Source: an uncultured Maribacter sp. | GTDB taxonomy: Bacteria; Bacteroidota; Bacteroidia; Flavobacteriales; Flavobacteriaceae | DNA: 64,000 bases | Direction of reading: 5' to 3' | Assembly (NCBI RefSeq): GCF_947500405.1 | Contig: NZ_CANMRY010000001.1 | Span: 310,001-374,000 of the forward strand | Shown here: one piece after another, positions 40,191-50,050 of the stretch | Position numbering within the stretch: the stretch's first letter is position 1 | Layout: each line of letters begins with the position of its first letter | Notes under the pieces: model-generated | Databases searched by the model: none | What the model saw: the letters and a program-made list of their open reading frames with translations, nothing else | Told to the model about the DNA's origin: nothing | Translations under genes and position numbers: made by a program

Positions 40191-40235
40191 CAAACTTAAT
40201 TTTTTTAAATTTATTTATAATCCTGTAGTGTCATG
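40191..40235 (-). promoter_or_regulatory. CAGGA-type promoter of the GH2-to-heparinase operon
   Basis: On the minus strand GACACTACAGGATTAT (A of CAGGA at 40221) is followed 23 positions on by TAAGTTTG (40191-40198), a full match to TAnnTTTG. This is the promoter for the long operon running to 19602. It is divergent from the GH39 promoter, whose own CAGGA site lies 40 bases away on the other strand. Confidence 0.65.
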
Positions 40236-40267
40236 TTTTGTTATTTATTACGTCATATATGTAATAA

Positions 40268-40309
40268 GATAGTACAGGAAAGTTTATTTAGCTTTAACCT
40301 TTAAATTTG
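40268..40309 (+). promoter_or_regulatory. CAGGA-type promoter of GH39
   Basis: The plus strand reads GATAGTACAGGAAAG (A of CAGGA at 40279), and TAAATTTG follows at 40302-40309, again 23 positions apart and a full match to TAnnTTTG. The GH39 start codon is 20 bases downstream at 40329. It is the only copy of the site on the plus strand, next to the only long plus-strand gene, which supports a functional link. Confidence 0.7.
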
Positions 40310-40328
40310 TTACAAAACAAACAATGTT

Positions 40329-42011
40329 ATGAATTACTTAAAAAAGAACACACTATTTTTCTTTGTTTTACTGATGTCTATCAGTACAATTTTATATACC
40401 TGCTCAAAAGAAGATGGGATTAAAAAAGAACTAGAAGAAGAGATTATTGAAGAACCAAATCCAGATCCACAAACACCCGAAGTTATTAATGTTGACCCTG
40501 ATAAAGTTGTATCCATAAATACTGGAAGTGTTGTTGGAGAGTTTTACAATTTTTGGTCTACACGACCTATGATAAATCAATCGCGGTTTAATGCTGCTGG
40601 TTTTAGAACGTCTTTAAACCCCATTAAAGATTATGTGAAAAGTTACAATTTGGTGAGAACTATGGGTGGAAGAACCGATAATTTAAATGACTTTTATAAA
40701 GGTGTAGATGCCTCTGGTAATATTATTACAGATTTTAGCGAACTCATATCTACTATGAGAAACTTTAGAAGTACGGGGTTTAAACCTAGAATTGTACTAA
40801 GTAAAGTACCTTGGGAAATGGTAGCTAACAAAGTGGTTAACACTTATGGAAACACAAGTCCACCAGACAATTATGACCATTGGAGGCAATATGTGAATGC
40901 TTTTTTAACCACACTGGTTAACGAGTTTGGGATGAACGAGGTGAAAACTTGGCGTTTTAGAGTGAGTACGGAACCTAATTTTACACCAAGCCATTGGAAT
41001 GGTACTATGCAGGATTATTTTAGGCATTATGATATTACTGTTGATGAAGTTTTAAAGGTAATACCTGATGCCATTATTGGCCCTGGAAATATGCTTACTG
41101 AAGGTGCAGCTACTTATACAACTCAACTCATAGATCATTGTGCAACAGGAACTAATTATGCAACTGGTGCTATTGGTACTAAAATGGATTTCTTCAGTAT
41201 TTCGTATTACGAGAAAATAGACCAAAATACGGTTTCACTACCCGAAAAAATTGAACCTTACAGAAATAAGTTGAACAGTTATACTCAGTTTAGCAACATA
41301 CCTCTTGATATACAAGAATTTGGAATGCTGCGCGATGAAAATGCGGTTAGAGGTGTTAGTTTAACTGACGCTACAGAATTAGGTGCTAGTTGGTATGCTA
41401 GAGTAGCTGACTTGGCTTTCGAATATAGAATAACTGAAATATATGATTGGGGTCAAGAAATCGAGTCTAGTAATCTACCGCAAGGTAGAAGAAATGTAAC
41501 TGAAATGTTTCAAATGATGGAAGGTGGTAATAGATTGCAAGCCGAAGACAACCTTAACTCTAATGTAAACGCTGGAATTATTCCTGTAACTAAAAATGGA
41601 AATATTTATATGCTAGTTTATAACCACAACACCTCAAGAAACAGTACCGCTACACGAACCTTTTTCCCTATATTAGAAGGAGGAGAAATAACTGGGAATA
41701 CAGGGTGGAAAATGAATGAATGGACTGTAGATAAAGATCATGGTATTATGATGCATGAGCTTTATAAAGATATAAGAGCTGCTGGTGTGGGAGAAAAAAC
41801 TAATGGGCGTATTTATGGAAATAGACCATCAGACCGTTTTGAAGATGCTTGGAGAGATGTACTAAATTCTAATTTAGCCAAATATGAAAACATATCTAAA
41901 TTACCTAAAACTATTGAAGACAAAATTGTTAAAAAGATAGATGACAAGCTTACTTTGGAAGTTAAATTAGAACCCCATAGTGTTAAACTTATTGAGTTAA
42001 TACCGGAATAA
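40329..42011 (+). CDS. GH39-like glycosidase, lipoprotein
   Basis: The 560-residue lipoprotein (STILYTCSKED) has an acidic linker to about residue 55 and then a (beta/alpha)8 barrel. WRFRVSTEPNFTPSHWNG holds the acid/base glutamate in the EPN motif, and PLDIQEFGMLRDE has the probable nucleophile glutamate. A beta-sandwich follows after residue 380. GH39 includes beta-xylosidases and alpha-L-iduronidases, and a GH39 enzyme is part of the Formosa agariphila ulvan locus, where xylose and iduronate both occur. It is the only long gene on the plus strand, with its own promoter and terminator, between two opposing operons. Confidence 0.8.
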   Translation: MNYLKKNTLFFFVLLMSISTILYTCSKEDGIKKELEEEIIEEPNPDPQTPEVINVDPDKVVSINTGSVVGEFYNFWSTRPMINQSRFNAAGFRTSLNPIKDYVKSYNLVRTMGGRTDNLNDFYKGVDASGNIITDFSELISTMRNFRSTGFKPRIVLSKVPWEMVANKVVNTYGNTSPPDNYDHWRQYVNAFLTTLVNEFGMNEVKTWRFRVSTEPNFTPSHWNGTMQDYFRHYDITVDEVLKVIPDAIIGPGNMLTEGAATYTTQLIDHCATGTNYATGAIGTKMDFFSISYYEKIDQNTVSLPEKIEPYRNKLNSYTQFSNIPLDIQEFGMLRDENAVRGVSLTDATELGASWYARVADLAFEYRITEIYDWGQEIESSNLPQGRRNVTEMFQMMEGGNRLQAEDNLNSNVNAGIIPVTKNGNIYMLVYNHNTSRNSTATRTFFPILEGGEITGNTGWKMNEWTVDKDHGIMMHELYKDIRAAGVGEKTNGRIYGNRPSDRFEDAWRDVLNSNLAKYENISKLPKTIEDKIVKKIDDKLTLEVKLEPHSVKLIELIPE

Positions 42012-42030
42012 TTAGCTGATAGTTTAAATT

Positions 42031-42068
42031 TTAAAACCCCATTTACAAATTGTAAAATGGGGTTTTAT
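42031..42068 (+). terminator. Terminator after GH39
   Basis: TAAAACCCCATTT (42032-42044) pairs with AAATGGGGTTTTA (42055-42067) around a short loop, 20 bases after the GH39 stop. T-rich sequence follows on both strands, so it may also end the minus-strand operon whose last gene stops at 42293. Confidence 0.8.
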
Positions 42069-42139
42069 TAGTTTTATAAGTTTTTCTTTCAAAAAAAAAC
42101 TCTAATTAATTTTGGGCAAATCATTTCTAAACAAAGGTT

Positions 42140-42270
42140 TTTCATGAAGAAGTATCTATATTTTCTTTAGAAAAAGTAGCATTATCTTCTAAAACAAAGT
42201 TCCAATTATCATTAAAATTTGTTTCGGAACGTTGCGCTATAACACTATTAATACACAACAGTATAAAGTC
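42140..42270 (-). pseudogene. Fragment of a second GH2 gene, 5' end only
   Basis: The minus strand reads ILLCINSVIAQRSETNF and then NDNWNFVLEDNATFSKENID before a stop. This is nearly the same as the end of the signal peptide and start of the mature GH2 protein encoded at 37133-40162 (SSAQRIETNFNNNWNF, LEDNASFSQENVD). Only about 45 codons remain. It shows that a GH2 paralogue once stood at this place or that the 5' end was duplicated, placing copies of it on both sides of GH39. Confidence 0.8.
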
Positions 42271-42292
42271 TTAATTTAAAATTGATTTTTAT

Positions 42293-45283
42293 TTAATATT
42301 TCTTAGCAATTACCGTATACATTCTACAATTTTTTGGAGCATCACCATCACTATTTCCAGCCATGATAATACTTTCTCCTTCTTCTGCTACTCTATGAAA
42401 AACAGACATAACCACATCACCTACTTTTACATTATCCCCGTTATCTTTATAATCTTTCAGTAAAAACTCAGGTCGTGGCACGGTATCATCATGTAAAACA
42501 TAAATATGCATCTTTACACCTGTTATAAATTGTAATTGATCTCTTGCCCAATACCTATTATCTGAATTAGGGGTTCTTACATATTCTGACTCATTCAAAT
42601 ATCTAGGAAGTACGGTATAGTTATATTCTAAATCTGTATACGCTTTTTTACCCCAATGCATGTTTGTTCTTAACATGGCTCTAGCATCACCTGTATAACT
42701 GAATTTTTTAAACAATTTACTCTTATTAGTAACACCAGGAACATATTCTGGTATGTCTGGTGTATATACAGGCATTGGTTCTTCTGTTAATACATCTTCA
42801 TAAAATTGTGGCATTTCAGTTGTTAAGCCATTTTCTGTTTTCACAGGCAAGGATGTTAGTTCAATACTAGCAGCTTCTAATCCCTCTTGAATTGCAGTAA
42901 TTTTCACAGTTCCTGCTTCTAAAAGCGACCGAACAGCAACACGGTTTATACCAGCTTCAATATCTAAATACAAATTGTTTGTACTATTTGCTTTTCCGCT
43001 ATTATAGCCACCACGCCAAATTCCATTGCCAGACATTGTAAAATCTACACGTCCTTTTGCTAACGGGCATCTTCTACCTTCAGCATCAACAACCTCAACA
43101 TCTATTAATACCACATCAGACCCATCAGCTTGCCAACCTTTTGGCCCCTTAATTGGTGTTAATTTTAATGCTACTGGTTTCCCTGTGGTAATTTTAGTTT
43201 GTGTTACACGAACTTCATCTTCAATTATGCCTTCCGCTTTTATATCTCCTGCTTCATAAGTCACATTTTTAAACTGATATACATAACCATTTTTAGGGGT
43301 TTTATTTTCGCCTAAAAGTTTTCCGTTTACGTATAATTTTACAGCAGCAGTATTTGAAATCACAAAAATGTCTTTTTTAGTGCCTGCCTCATAATTCCAA
43401 TGCCCTACGATATGGACTTGAGGCTCTGGTCTCCACATGGCTTTTAAAGCATAAAAAGCTTCTTTTGGAAGGCGTACTCCATCTACTTCTCCACTAGCTC
43501 TGGTTACTTCGGTAGGACAACGCCCTCCATGCGGACCGTCTGTAAACACCCAGTTTGCACCACCAACATGATAGACTTTTCTACCCATTTTATCCCACCA
43601 ATGGTAGGCTTGTTTTACTGCAAATTCTTCAGAATTTAACTTATACGTATTTCTATCAATATTTGGATGACTGTAAAAATTATCGTCTGGAGACTGTTTG
43701 TCCCAAATACGACGGGGTGCTTCCTCACGGTTATACTCACTCTCAATTAATGGTAAATCTGCATATTCGCGCTCCCAACCTTCGGTTCCTATCTCAATAG
43801 AAACGTAGCCTTCAGAATCATTTTTAACATCAGCCCTTCTATTCCCCATTAAACGTTTTCCATTAGGATCACACGTTTTAATAACCTCAAGAATTTCTTT
43901 ATAATGCGCTTCAGTTTCTGCCCAATTACCGCCTTCCCAAATAAATATAGATGGGTGATTACGGTAATACACAATCATATCTTTAAACGCTTTTATACGA
44001 ATATCCCAGGTTTCACCTTCATCTTCAGATTCACCACTCACACCTGGCATTAATGTTACAAAACCATATTTATCACCCATTGCAATTTCTGCTGGCGATC
44101 CTGCACAATGTCCCCATCTTATAAAATTCCCTCCTGCTTCATCCATCAATCGATACGTATGGTCGCGTAACCAATCTGGTAATGCAGCACCTAATCCTGC
44201 CCATGAGTTTGTTGGCTTTTGCCCCCAACCATGAAGTTTTGCGTATTCTCCATTATTATGAAACCCTGTGTCTTTATTGAAATCGAAACTTCTAATCCCT
44301 AATGGTGTTTCATAGCTGTCTAAAATAACGTCTCCTTCTTTTAAAGCAGTTATAACTTTATACATATAAGGATGGCGCGTGTACCATAAATTAGGATTTT
44401 TAATACTTGAAGTTGTTGAAAAAGTAAACTTTTCTCCGGCTGGTATACTTTTTTCAGTTGTTGCTGTTTCTACAACTTTACCATCATTATCTACTATTTG
44501 AGATATAAATATAATGTTTTTAGCAGCCTTATATTCATTTTGAACTTCAGCCGTAACAGTAACATCTGCTTTTTCTTTACTTATATTTTCAGCATAAACA
44601 TAAGTCCCCACAGTTTCTAAATTATCATAAAGCGGTAATGTAATATGCACCGGATCCATAGTATGAAGAAAAACATTTCTATAAATACCACCGTGAGTAG
44701 GATGCCAATGTTCGTGATTCCAAACTAGAGGAAAATTATCTCTAAAATGGTCTCCGCGGTCATTATTGACTTTTACGGCTATAACATTGTCTTCATTACC
44801 AAATTTAAGGTGTGGTGTTAAATCATAACCAAACGGAATAAACCCTGTTTGGTTTTGCCCTAAATGAATACCATTAACATAAACATCTGCAATTTGACGC
44901 ACGGATTCGAACTCGATAAATACTTTTTTATCAGAATCTGAAGCTGGGAGTTTAAAGTGTTTACGATACCAAACTGTACCTCTCCATTGATTATCTTCTC
45001 CATCATGATGTCCGTGACTTAAATCATCAAAAGTATCTACATCATTAAAGGTATGTGGGCAACTAATCGTTTTCCAGGAAGCATCATTGAACCCCAATTC
45101 TTGAGCGTTATCTGGATTTTCTTGAATAAATTTCCAATCTATATTAAAATTGTATTTGGTTCTATTGCTTTCTGTAATGGCTTGGTCTTCTTGGTTACTG
45201 TTTACGCAAGATGTTAAAATTAAGCCTGTTAAAATTGTTAAATAAAGCGTGGTTCTAAACTTTATTAGATGTATGTTTTTCAT
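42293..45283 (-). CDS. GH2-family protein with unusual acid/base region
   Basis: The 996-residue lipoprotein (GLILTSCVNSN) has a sugar-binding domain (residues 45-210), an Ig-like domain and a barrel. The nucleophile region is LPLIESEYN (Glu514/516). The usual acid/base motif WSxGNE is here IFIWEGGNWAETE: tryptophan (W454) stands where the glutamate is expected and Glu450 lies four residues earlier. GDWRGTVWYRKHF-like WRGTVWYRKHF and NGGIYRNV-like HGGIYRNVFLH support the family. The C-terminal 300 residues include DUF4982-like and Ig-like sheets. The activity may differ from known GH2 enzymes. It is the last gene of the operon beginning at 57634. Confidence 0.83.
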   Translation of the reverse strand: MKNIHLIKFRTTLYLTILTGLILTSCVNSNQEDQAITESNRTKYNFNIDWKFIQENPDNAQELGFNDASWKTISCPHTFNDVDTFDDLSHGHHDGEDNQWRGTVWYRKHFKLPASDSDKKVFIEFESVRQIADVYVNGIHLGQNQTGFIPFGYDLTPHLKFGNEDNVIAVKVNNDRGDHFRDNFPLVWNHEHWHPTHGGIYRNVFLHTMDPVHITLPLYDNLETVGTYVYAENISKEKADVTVTAEVQNEYKAAKNIIFISQIVDNDGKVVETATTEKSIPAGEKFTFSTTSSIKNPNLWYTRHPYMYKVITALKEGDVILDSYETPLGIRSFDFNKDTGFHNNGEYAKLHGWGQKPTNSWAGLGAALPDWLRDHTYRLMDEAGGNFIRWGHCAGSPAEIAMGDKYGFVTLMPGVSGESEDEGETWDIRIKAFKDMIVYYRNHPSIFIWEGGNWAETEAHYKEILEVIKTCDPNGKRLMGNRRADVKNDSEGYVSIEIGTEGWEREYADLPLIESEYNREEAPRRIWDKQSPDDNFYSHPNIDRNTYKLNSEEFAVKQAYHWWDKMGRKVYHVGGANWVFTDGPHGGRCPTEVTRASGEVDGVRLPKEAFYALKAMWRPEPQVHIVGHWNYEAGTKKDIFVISNTAAVKLYVNGKLLGENKTPKNGYVYQFKNVTYEAGDIKAEGIIEDEVRVTQTKITTGKPVALKLTPIKGPKGWQADGSDVVLIDVEVVDAEGRRCPLAKGRVDFTMSGNGIWRGGYNSGKANSTNNLYLDIEAGINRVAVRSLLEAGTVKITAIQEGLEAASIELTSLPVKTENGLTTEMPQFYEDVLTEEPMPVYTPDIPEYVPGVTNKSKLFKKFSYTGDARAMLRTNMHWGKKAYTDLEYNYTVLPRYLNESEYVRTPNSDNRYWARDQLQFITGVKMHIYVLHDDTVPRPEFLLKDYKDNGDNVKVGDVVMSVFHRVAEEGESIIMAGNSDGDAPKNCRMYTVIAKKY

Positions 45284-45327
45284 TATTTATTTTATACTAA
45301 GTTAGCTTTAACAAGTAAAATTATCTT

Positions 45328-46782
45328 CTATTTATCGTTTTGTATAAACGGCTCTCCATTACTTGGAAATTGAGTCTCAAGAAGCTTTTTCATTCTTTGC
45401 TCTACTGATTTGTACTTGCCTTTTCCTGATACATTTTCATAAGATAATAAGCTATTTTTATGTTCATATAACTCAACTCCTAAAACTTCGTGGGTTGTAG
45501 AATTTCGCCATTCTGTATATCTCCAATCTCCATCGGTAGTGGTTAAACCCATTATTTTTTTCCCCCTAGCATACACACTATATGCCGCTTCATCCCATTT
45601 TTTATTTGGATTATTTAATACAGGAACTATACTTTTACCATCTGACACAGGTGCAAATTTTAAATCACATACATCTACTAAGGTTGAAAAAATATCTACA
45701 TTTTCTACCAAAGCATCTGATGTTTTGTTGGCTACTCTATTTTTATACGCTGTTTCTCTACTTATAATTAAAGGTACTCTTACATCAATTTCCATATTAG
45801 ACTGCTTACACCAAGATGCATATTCCCCAATTTTATAACCGTGATCACTCATAAAAATAATCATGGTGTTTTTCTTTAAATCTAAATCCTCTAAGGCTTT
45901 CATTACTTTACCTACTTGAGAATCAATATAACTAACACTCGCATGATAGCCATGAATCAAATCTCTTGTCAAATCATCATTCAGATCGCCTTCTTTTGGA
46001 ATATTTGAATACCCTTTTAACTCTCCCCAAGGACTTAATGCTAATTTATAAACACCTTCTGGTTTTTTTCGTGATGGTATTTCAAACTGGTTTTTATCAT
46101 ATAAATCCCAATATTTTTTTGGTGAATTAAATGGTAAGTGAGGTTTACTTAAACCTACAAACATGATAAATTTATCATCTTTTACTTTTTGCAAAGTTTC
46201 TATAGCATATTTAGCTGCACGACCATCTTTATAACCTTCATCTGGTACATCTGCATTTTCAAAGGCAGGTCCTTTTAATGATTTAACACCTTCTTCTTTT
46301 AAGCGTTTCATTAATGCAATATTCTCTGGTTTTAAATACGCATTAGATTCTTTTCCAAAATAAGTTGACCATTCTTTTTGGTCGTCTATACCATGATGGT
46401 ATACTTTACCAATACTAATGGTTTTATATCCGTTTTTATTAAATAACTGCGGTAATGAAACCACTTCTTTGTTTACTCTACGTAATGGCGTAAAAATGCT
46501 ATAAATACCCAACGTTTCTGGACGTAGACCCGTTAAAGTACTCATTCTAGAAGGTGCGCAAATGGCTTGCTGTACGTATGCCTTATTGAATATAACTCCA
46601 TCTTTTGCTAGTTTATCAATATTAGGAGTTATGGCTGTTTTGCTGCCGTAACATCCTAATTCGGCTCTTAAATCATCTATATAAAATACTAAAACATTAG
46701 GTTTCCTTTGGGAGGATAACACTAAACTAAAACTTAGGTGTAGAATAAGAACTAAAATATTTTTTTTCATAAATATTTTCAT
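45328..46782 (-). CDS. S1 sulfatase, exported
   Basis: The 484-residue protein has a signal peptide cut near [11 protein letters not shown] at 46770 (MKKNIL) is an equally plausible start. Cys75 in [12 protein letters not shown] is the formylglycine site. [14 protein letters not shown] gives the first metal ligands, [20 protein letters not shown] the second set, and [18 protein letters not shown] matches the iduronate-2-sulfatase-like group. Unlike the other sulfatases here it lacks a lipobox, so it is probably periplasmic and soluble. It follows another sulfatase gene by 91 bases. Confidence 0.88.
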   Translation of the reverse strand: MKIFMKKNILVLILHLSFSLVLSSQRKPNVLVFYIDDLRAELGCYGSKTAITPNIDKLAKDGVIFNKAYVQQAICAPSRMSTLTGLRPETLGIYSIFTPLRRVNKEVVSLPQLFNKNGYKTISIGKVYHHGIDDQKEWSTYFGKESNAYLKPENIALMKRLKEEGVKSLKGPAFENADVPDEGYKDGRAAKYAIETLQKVKDDKFIMFVGLSKPHLPFNSPKKYWDLYDKNQFEIPSRKKPEGVYKLALSPWGELKGYSNIPKEGDLNDDLTRDLIHGYHASVSYIDSQVGKVMKALEDLDLKKNTMIIFMSDHGYKIGEYASWCKQSNMEIDVRVPLIISRETAYKNRVANKTSDALVENVDIFSTLVDVCDLKFAPVSDGKSIVPVLNNPNKKWDEAAYSVYARGKKIMGLTTTDGDWRYTEWRNSTTHEVLGVELYEHKNSLLSYENVSGKGKYKSVEQRMKKLLETQFPSNGEPFIQNDK

Positions 46783-46873
46783 TTATTTCTCTTTTAGTAC
46801 ATCTTGGCACAAAAGATGAATTCGATTTTTTTAAATTAATTATTTAGTTAATTCCAAAATGATTTAAACAACA

Positions 46874-48454
46874 CTAATCAATGGTTTGCCTACTTCCCCA
46901 CCACGTTTTATTTGGCTGCCAATCTTTATGCAACATATCTTTACGTAATTTTTCATGAAATTTAAACATATTTTCCTTCTTATTTAAAATGGTTATTTGT
47001 TCTTTTCTTTCGTCATAAAACGGATCTAGACTTGGGTATTTAGCACCAACCTCATTTAACCAACTTAATAATGTTTCAGACATTTCTTTAGTACGTTTTG
47101 GCTGTGATATTGCCAAATCTGTATCCTCATGTATATCTTCTATTAAATTATACAATTCATCATGCCCATCCTCCCAGTAATGAATAAGCTTCCAGTTGCC
47201 TTTACGCATTATTGAAACGGGTCTGCCTCCTTGATTTCCATAATGTGGGTAATGCCAATATAACGGACGCTCTTCAATCTTATCGCCTTGTAGTAGAGGC
47301 ATTAAGCTTTTACCGTCAATATGCGCTTGCGGTTGCAAAGGCAAACGTGCTAAATCGAGTATTGTTGGGAAAAAGTCGCTTCCTGCAACAGGGGTATGAC
47401 TCTTTTCTCCTTGATGATTCATCCATGGGACGTTTATAATATACGGAATTCTTATCCCGCCTTCCCACTGGTAACCTTTACCTCCTTTTAATGGCAAACA
47501 ATTAGTGGAATAATTATCTCCAGAGGTTACACCTCCGTTATCTGAAGTAAAAATTACAATCGTATTTTTGTCTAAACCATTTTCCTTCAAGGCTTCTAAA
47601 ACTTTACCAACTGCATCATCCATGGTTTCTACCAAACCGCCATACACTGGATTATCTTGATACTTACGCATTGGTAAAAAATAACCTTCCTCAAAGCCTT
47701 TTTCAGGAATACCTTTTTTTTCTGCTTTATCACGGTATTTTTCCCATTTTTCTTTACTTGTTTGTATTGGTCCATGAACAGCATAAAAAGACAGATAAGC
47801 AAAAAAAGGTTTTTCTTTTGATGCATTAATAAAATCAACTGTTTCTTTAGCCAATCGCATAGAAAGGTTTTCTCCTTTTTTTTTATTTTCTAATTTCGGG
47901 TTATTAAAGGGTGAAAAATATCCTCCAGCAGGACTTCCTGTATGGGATCCCCCTTTATTAATATCGAAACCATAATCTTCAGGACTATAGCCTATATTTC
48001 CTAGATGCCATTTTCCAGCAAAAAATGTAGAATATCCAGTTTTTTTTAAAGCCATAGGAAGAGTTACAGCGTTGGTATCTATATGATGTTTGTAATCTGC
48101 AGGAAGTACTTTAGAAAAACGTTTTTTACTTCGCCAATCTTCTCCTGTTGGAGCCCCTATCCAGTCCGTAATACCATGACGAGCTGTAAACTGTCCTGTC
48201 ATAAGAGTTGCTCTAGAAGGGCTACATACCTGACAACCTGCATAGCCATTTGTAAAAACTATCCCATTGCTTGCAATAGCATCAATATTGGGTGTTTCAT
48301 AATAGGTACTCCCCATGCAACTTAAATCAGAATACCCTAAATCATCAGCTAGGATAAAAACAATGTTAGGTTTTTCTATTTTAGTTTTTCTTTCTTCTGT
48401 TTTACATGACACAATAATTAACAAAAACAGCAAACAAGTAATTTTTTTAATCAT
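46874..48454 (-). CDS. S1 sulfatase lipoprotein, arylsulfatase A-like
   Basis: A 526-residue lipoprotein (LLIIVSCKTEE). Cys77 in VCSPSRATLMTG is the formylglycine site; ILADDLGYSDLSCMGS and IFTSDNGGVTSGDNYSTNC supply the metal ligands, with GKWHLGNIGYSPEDYGFD and PLKGGKGYQWEGGIRIP typical of arylsulfatase A-like S1 members. It is the longest sulfatase of the window. It is placed 64 bases after the preceding sulfatase gene in the GH78 operon. The sulfate position removed is unknown. Confidence 0.9.
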   Translation of the reverse strand: MIKKITCLLFLLIIVSCKTEERKTKIEKPNIVFILADDLGYSDLSCMGSTYYETPNIDAIASNGIVFTNGYAGCQVCSPSRATLMTGQFTARHGITDWIGAPTGEDWRSKKRFSKVLPADYKHHIDTNAVTLPMALKKTGYSTFFAGKWHLGNIGYSPEDYGFDINKGGSHTGSPAGGYFSPFNNPKLENKKKGENLSMRLAKETVDFINASKEKPFFAYLSFYAVHGPIQTSKEKWEKYRDKAEKKGIPEKGFEEGYFLPMRKYQDNPVYGGLVETMDDAVGKVLEALKENGLDKNTIVIFTSDNGGVTSGDNYSTNCLPLKGGKGYQWEGGIRIPYIINVPWMNHQGEKSHTPVAGSDFFPTILDLARLPLQPQAHIDGKSLMPLLQGDKIEERPLYWHYPHYGNQGGRPVSIMRKGNWKLIHYWEDGHDELYNLIEDIHEDTDLAISQPKRTKEMSETLLSWLNEVGAKYPSLDPFYDERKEQITILNKKENMFKFHEKLRKDMLHKDWQPNKTWWGSRQTID

Positions 48455-48518
48455 TTTATGTTTTAAAACTGAATAGAGTTTTTCTATTGAACTGGTTTAT
48501 TTAACTATTTTCAATTTA

Positions 48519-50042
48519 TTACTTAACTGGTTTAGGCGACTGTATTATAGCTTTACCTTGCCCAAAACCTTTATTTTTTCCTGTTCCTTCATTAAAGCCC
48601 CAAAACGGAATAGCATGTTTCTTTTCATCAAAAATATAGTTGTATTTTTTAAGATAAAAATCTCTAGATTCAAATTCATCTCCTATTTGTGCTAATCGCT
48701 CATTTAACTGACTATCTAATTCTTTTTGAATAGCCGCTAGTTCAGGTTTACCTAACAAATTATTAATTTGAAAAGGATCTTTTACATTATCAAAAAACAT
48801 ACTTGGCCCCTCTGGTGTTCTTGCATAAGTATATTGCTTTGTTTTTATAGCACGGTAAGGTGCATCTTTAAAATTAGCTCCAAATGGTGCAACATTCATA
48901 ACTAAAGCAGCGCGATCTGCATTTGGATCAGGGTTTTTCATTAATTTAGCTAAATCTTCACCTTCAATACCTTCGGGTATTTTAATATTAGATAAACTTA
49001 AAAGTGATGGCAAAATATCTGGTGTAGTTAAAGGTGCATTAACTACAGCTCCTTTTTGATTATTAATGCCTGGGTATTGTATTAAAAATGGAACTCTAAT
49101 AGATTCATCCCAAGCTAATTGCTTTACAAATGGTTTTACTCCATGCGCACCCATCATTTCTCCATGATCTGCAGAAAACACAACAATTGTATTATCCGAA
49201 AGGTTTAACTTTTTTATTTGATCTAACAAACGTCCAATTGCCTCATCTGTAGCTGTAGCATGTGCATAATAACCTTGTAATTCCTTTCTGCTTCTTTCTT
49301 TAAATTCTTCAGTAATATTTGGGTTTAACGTTAAAGATTCTGGCGGGTACATATCTTTGTACTTCTTAGGTGCAGACTCATGTGGATAATGCGGTGTAGC
49401 TATTGAAACAACAGCTAAAAAAGGAGAAGTATCTTTTGCATGCGCTGCTAAATACTGGTTTACATCTTCTACTATAGCAAAAGGGGAATATTTATCCCAA
49501 TGCTTTAATTCTTGATTATCGTTGTCATAATACGGCATTTTTGTATAATTATGAGAACATTCTAAAGCTCTCCAAAAATCGAATCCTTGACGTCTTTCTT
49601 TTGGTATATAAGTTGAACGCCCATGTCCATCCAAATGCCATTTACCCCAGTAAGCTGTGTTATAACCTTCAGCCTTATAAATTTCTGCCATAGTTAATTC
49701 TTCTGCCGGTAAATACAAATCGTTAACAATCATTCCTGTAGTTGTTGGGAACTTACCTGTTAATAGTGCCGCCCTGTGTGGTGTACAAACTGGAGTTACC
49801 GACACTGCATTAGTAAAGTTTACAGATTCTTTAGCAAAAGCATCTAAATTAGGTGTTTTAACATCTGGATTACCCGCATAACCTAGGGCAGAACCACGCC
49901 ATTGATCTGTAAGAATATAAACTATATTAGGTTTTTTGAAAGTAATACTTTCACTTAGCTTTTCCTTTTTTTCTTTTCTTTTACAACTTCCTAAGGCTAG
50001 AAAAACCACTAATAAAGTAACACTTATTTTTACAAGTTTCAT
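48519..50042 (-). CDS. S1 sulfatase lipoprotein with CTPHR motif
   Basis: The 507-residue lipoprotein (FLALGSCKRKE) has Cys86 in VCTPHRAALLTG, which still meets CxPxR although His replaces the usual Ser. ILTDQWRGSALGYAG gives the first metal ligands, YWGKWHLDGHGRSTYIP the lysine-histidine region and VFSADHGEMMGAHGVKPFVKQ the second metal set. The C-terminal part ends in a basic, glycine-rich tail (GKNKGFGQGKAI). It belongs to the choline-sulfatase/N-sulfatase-like side of S1. It follows the nucleoside-hydrolase-fold gene by 8 bases. Confidence 0.88.
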   Translation of the reverse strand: MKLVKISVTLLVVFLALGSCKRKEKKEKLSESITFKKPNIVYILTDQWRGSALGYAGNPDVKTPNLDAFAKESVNFTNAVSVTPVCTPHRAALLTGKFPTTTGMIVNDLYLPAEELTMAEIYKAEGYNTAYWGKWHLDGHGRSTYIPKERRQGFDFWRALECSHNYTKMPYYDNDNQELKHWDKYSPFAIVEDVNQYLAAHAKDTSPFLAVVSIATPHYPHESAPKKYKDMYPPESLTLNPNITEEFKERSRKELQGYYAHATATDEAIGRLLDQIKKLNLSDNTIVVFSADHGEMMGAHGVKPFVKQLAWDESIRVPFLIQYPGINNQKGAVVNAPLTTPDILPSLLSLSNIKIPEGIEGEDLAKLMKNPDPNADRAALVMNVAPFGANFKDAPYRAIKTKQYTYARTPEGPSMFFDNVKDPFQINNLLGKPELAAIQKELDSQLNERLAQIGDEFESRDFYLKKYNYIFDEKKHAIPFWGFNEGTGKNKGFGQGKAIIQSPKPVK

Positions 50043-50050
50043 TCCTACAT

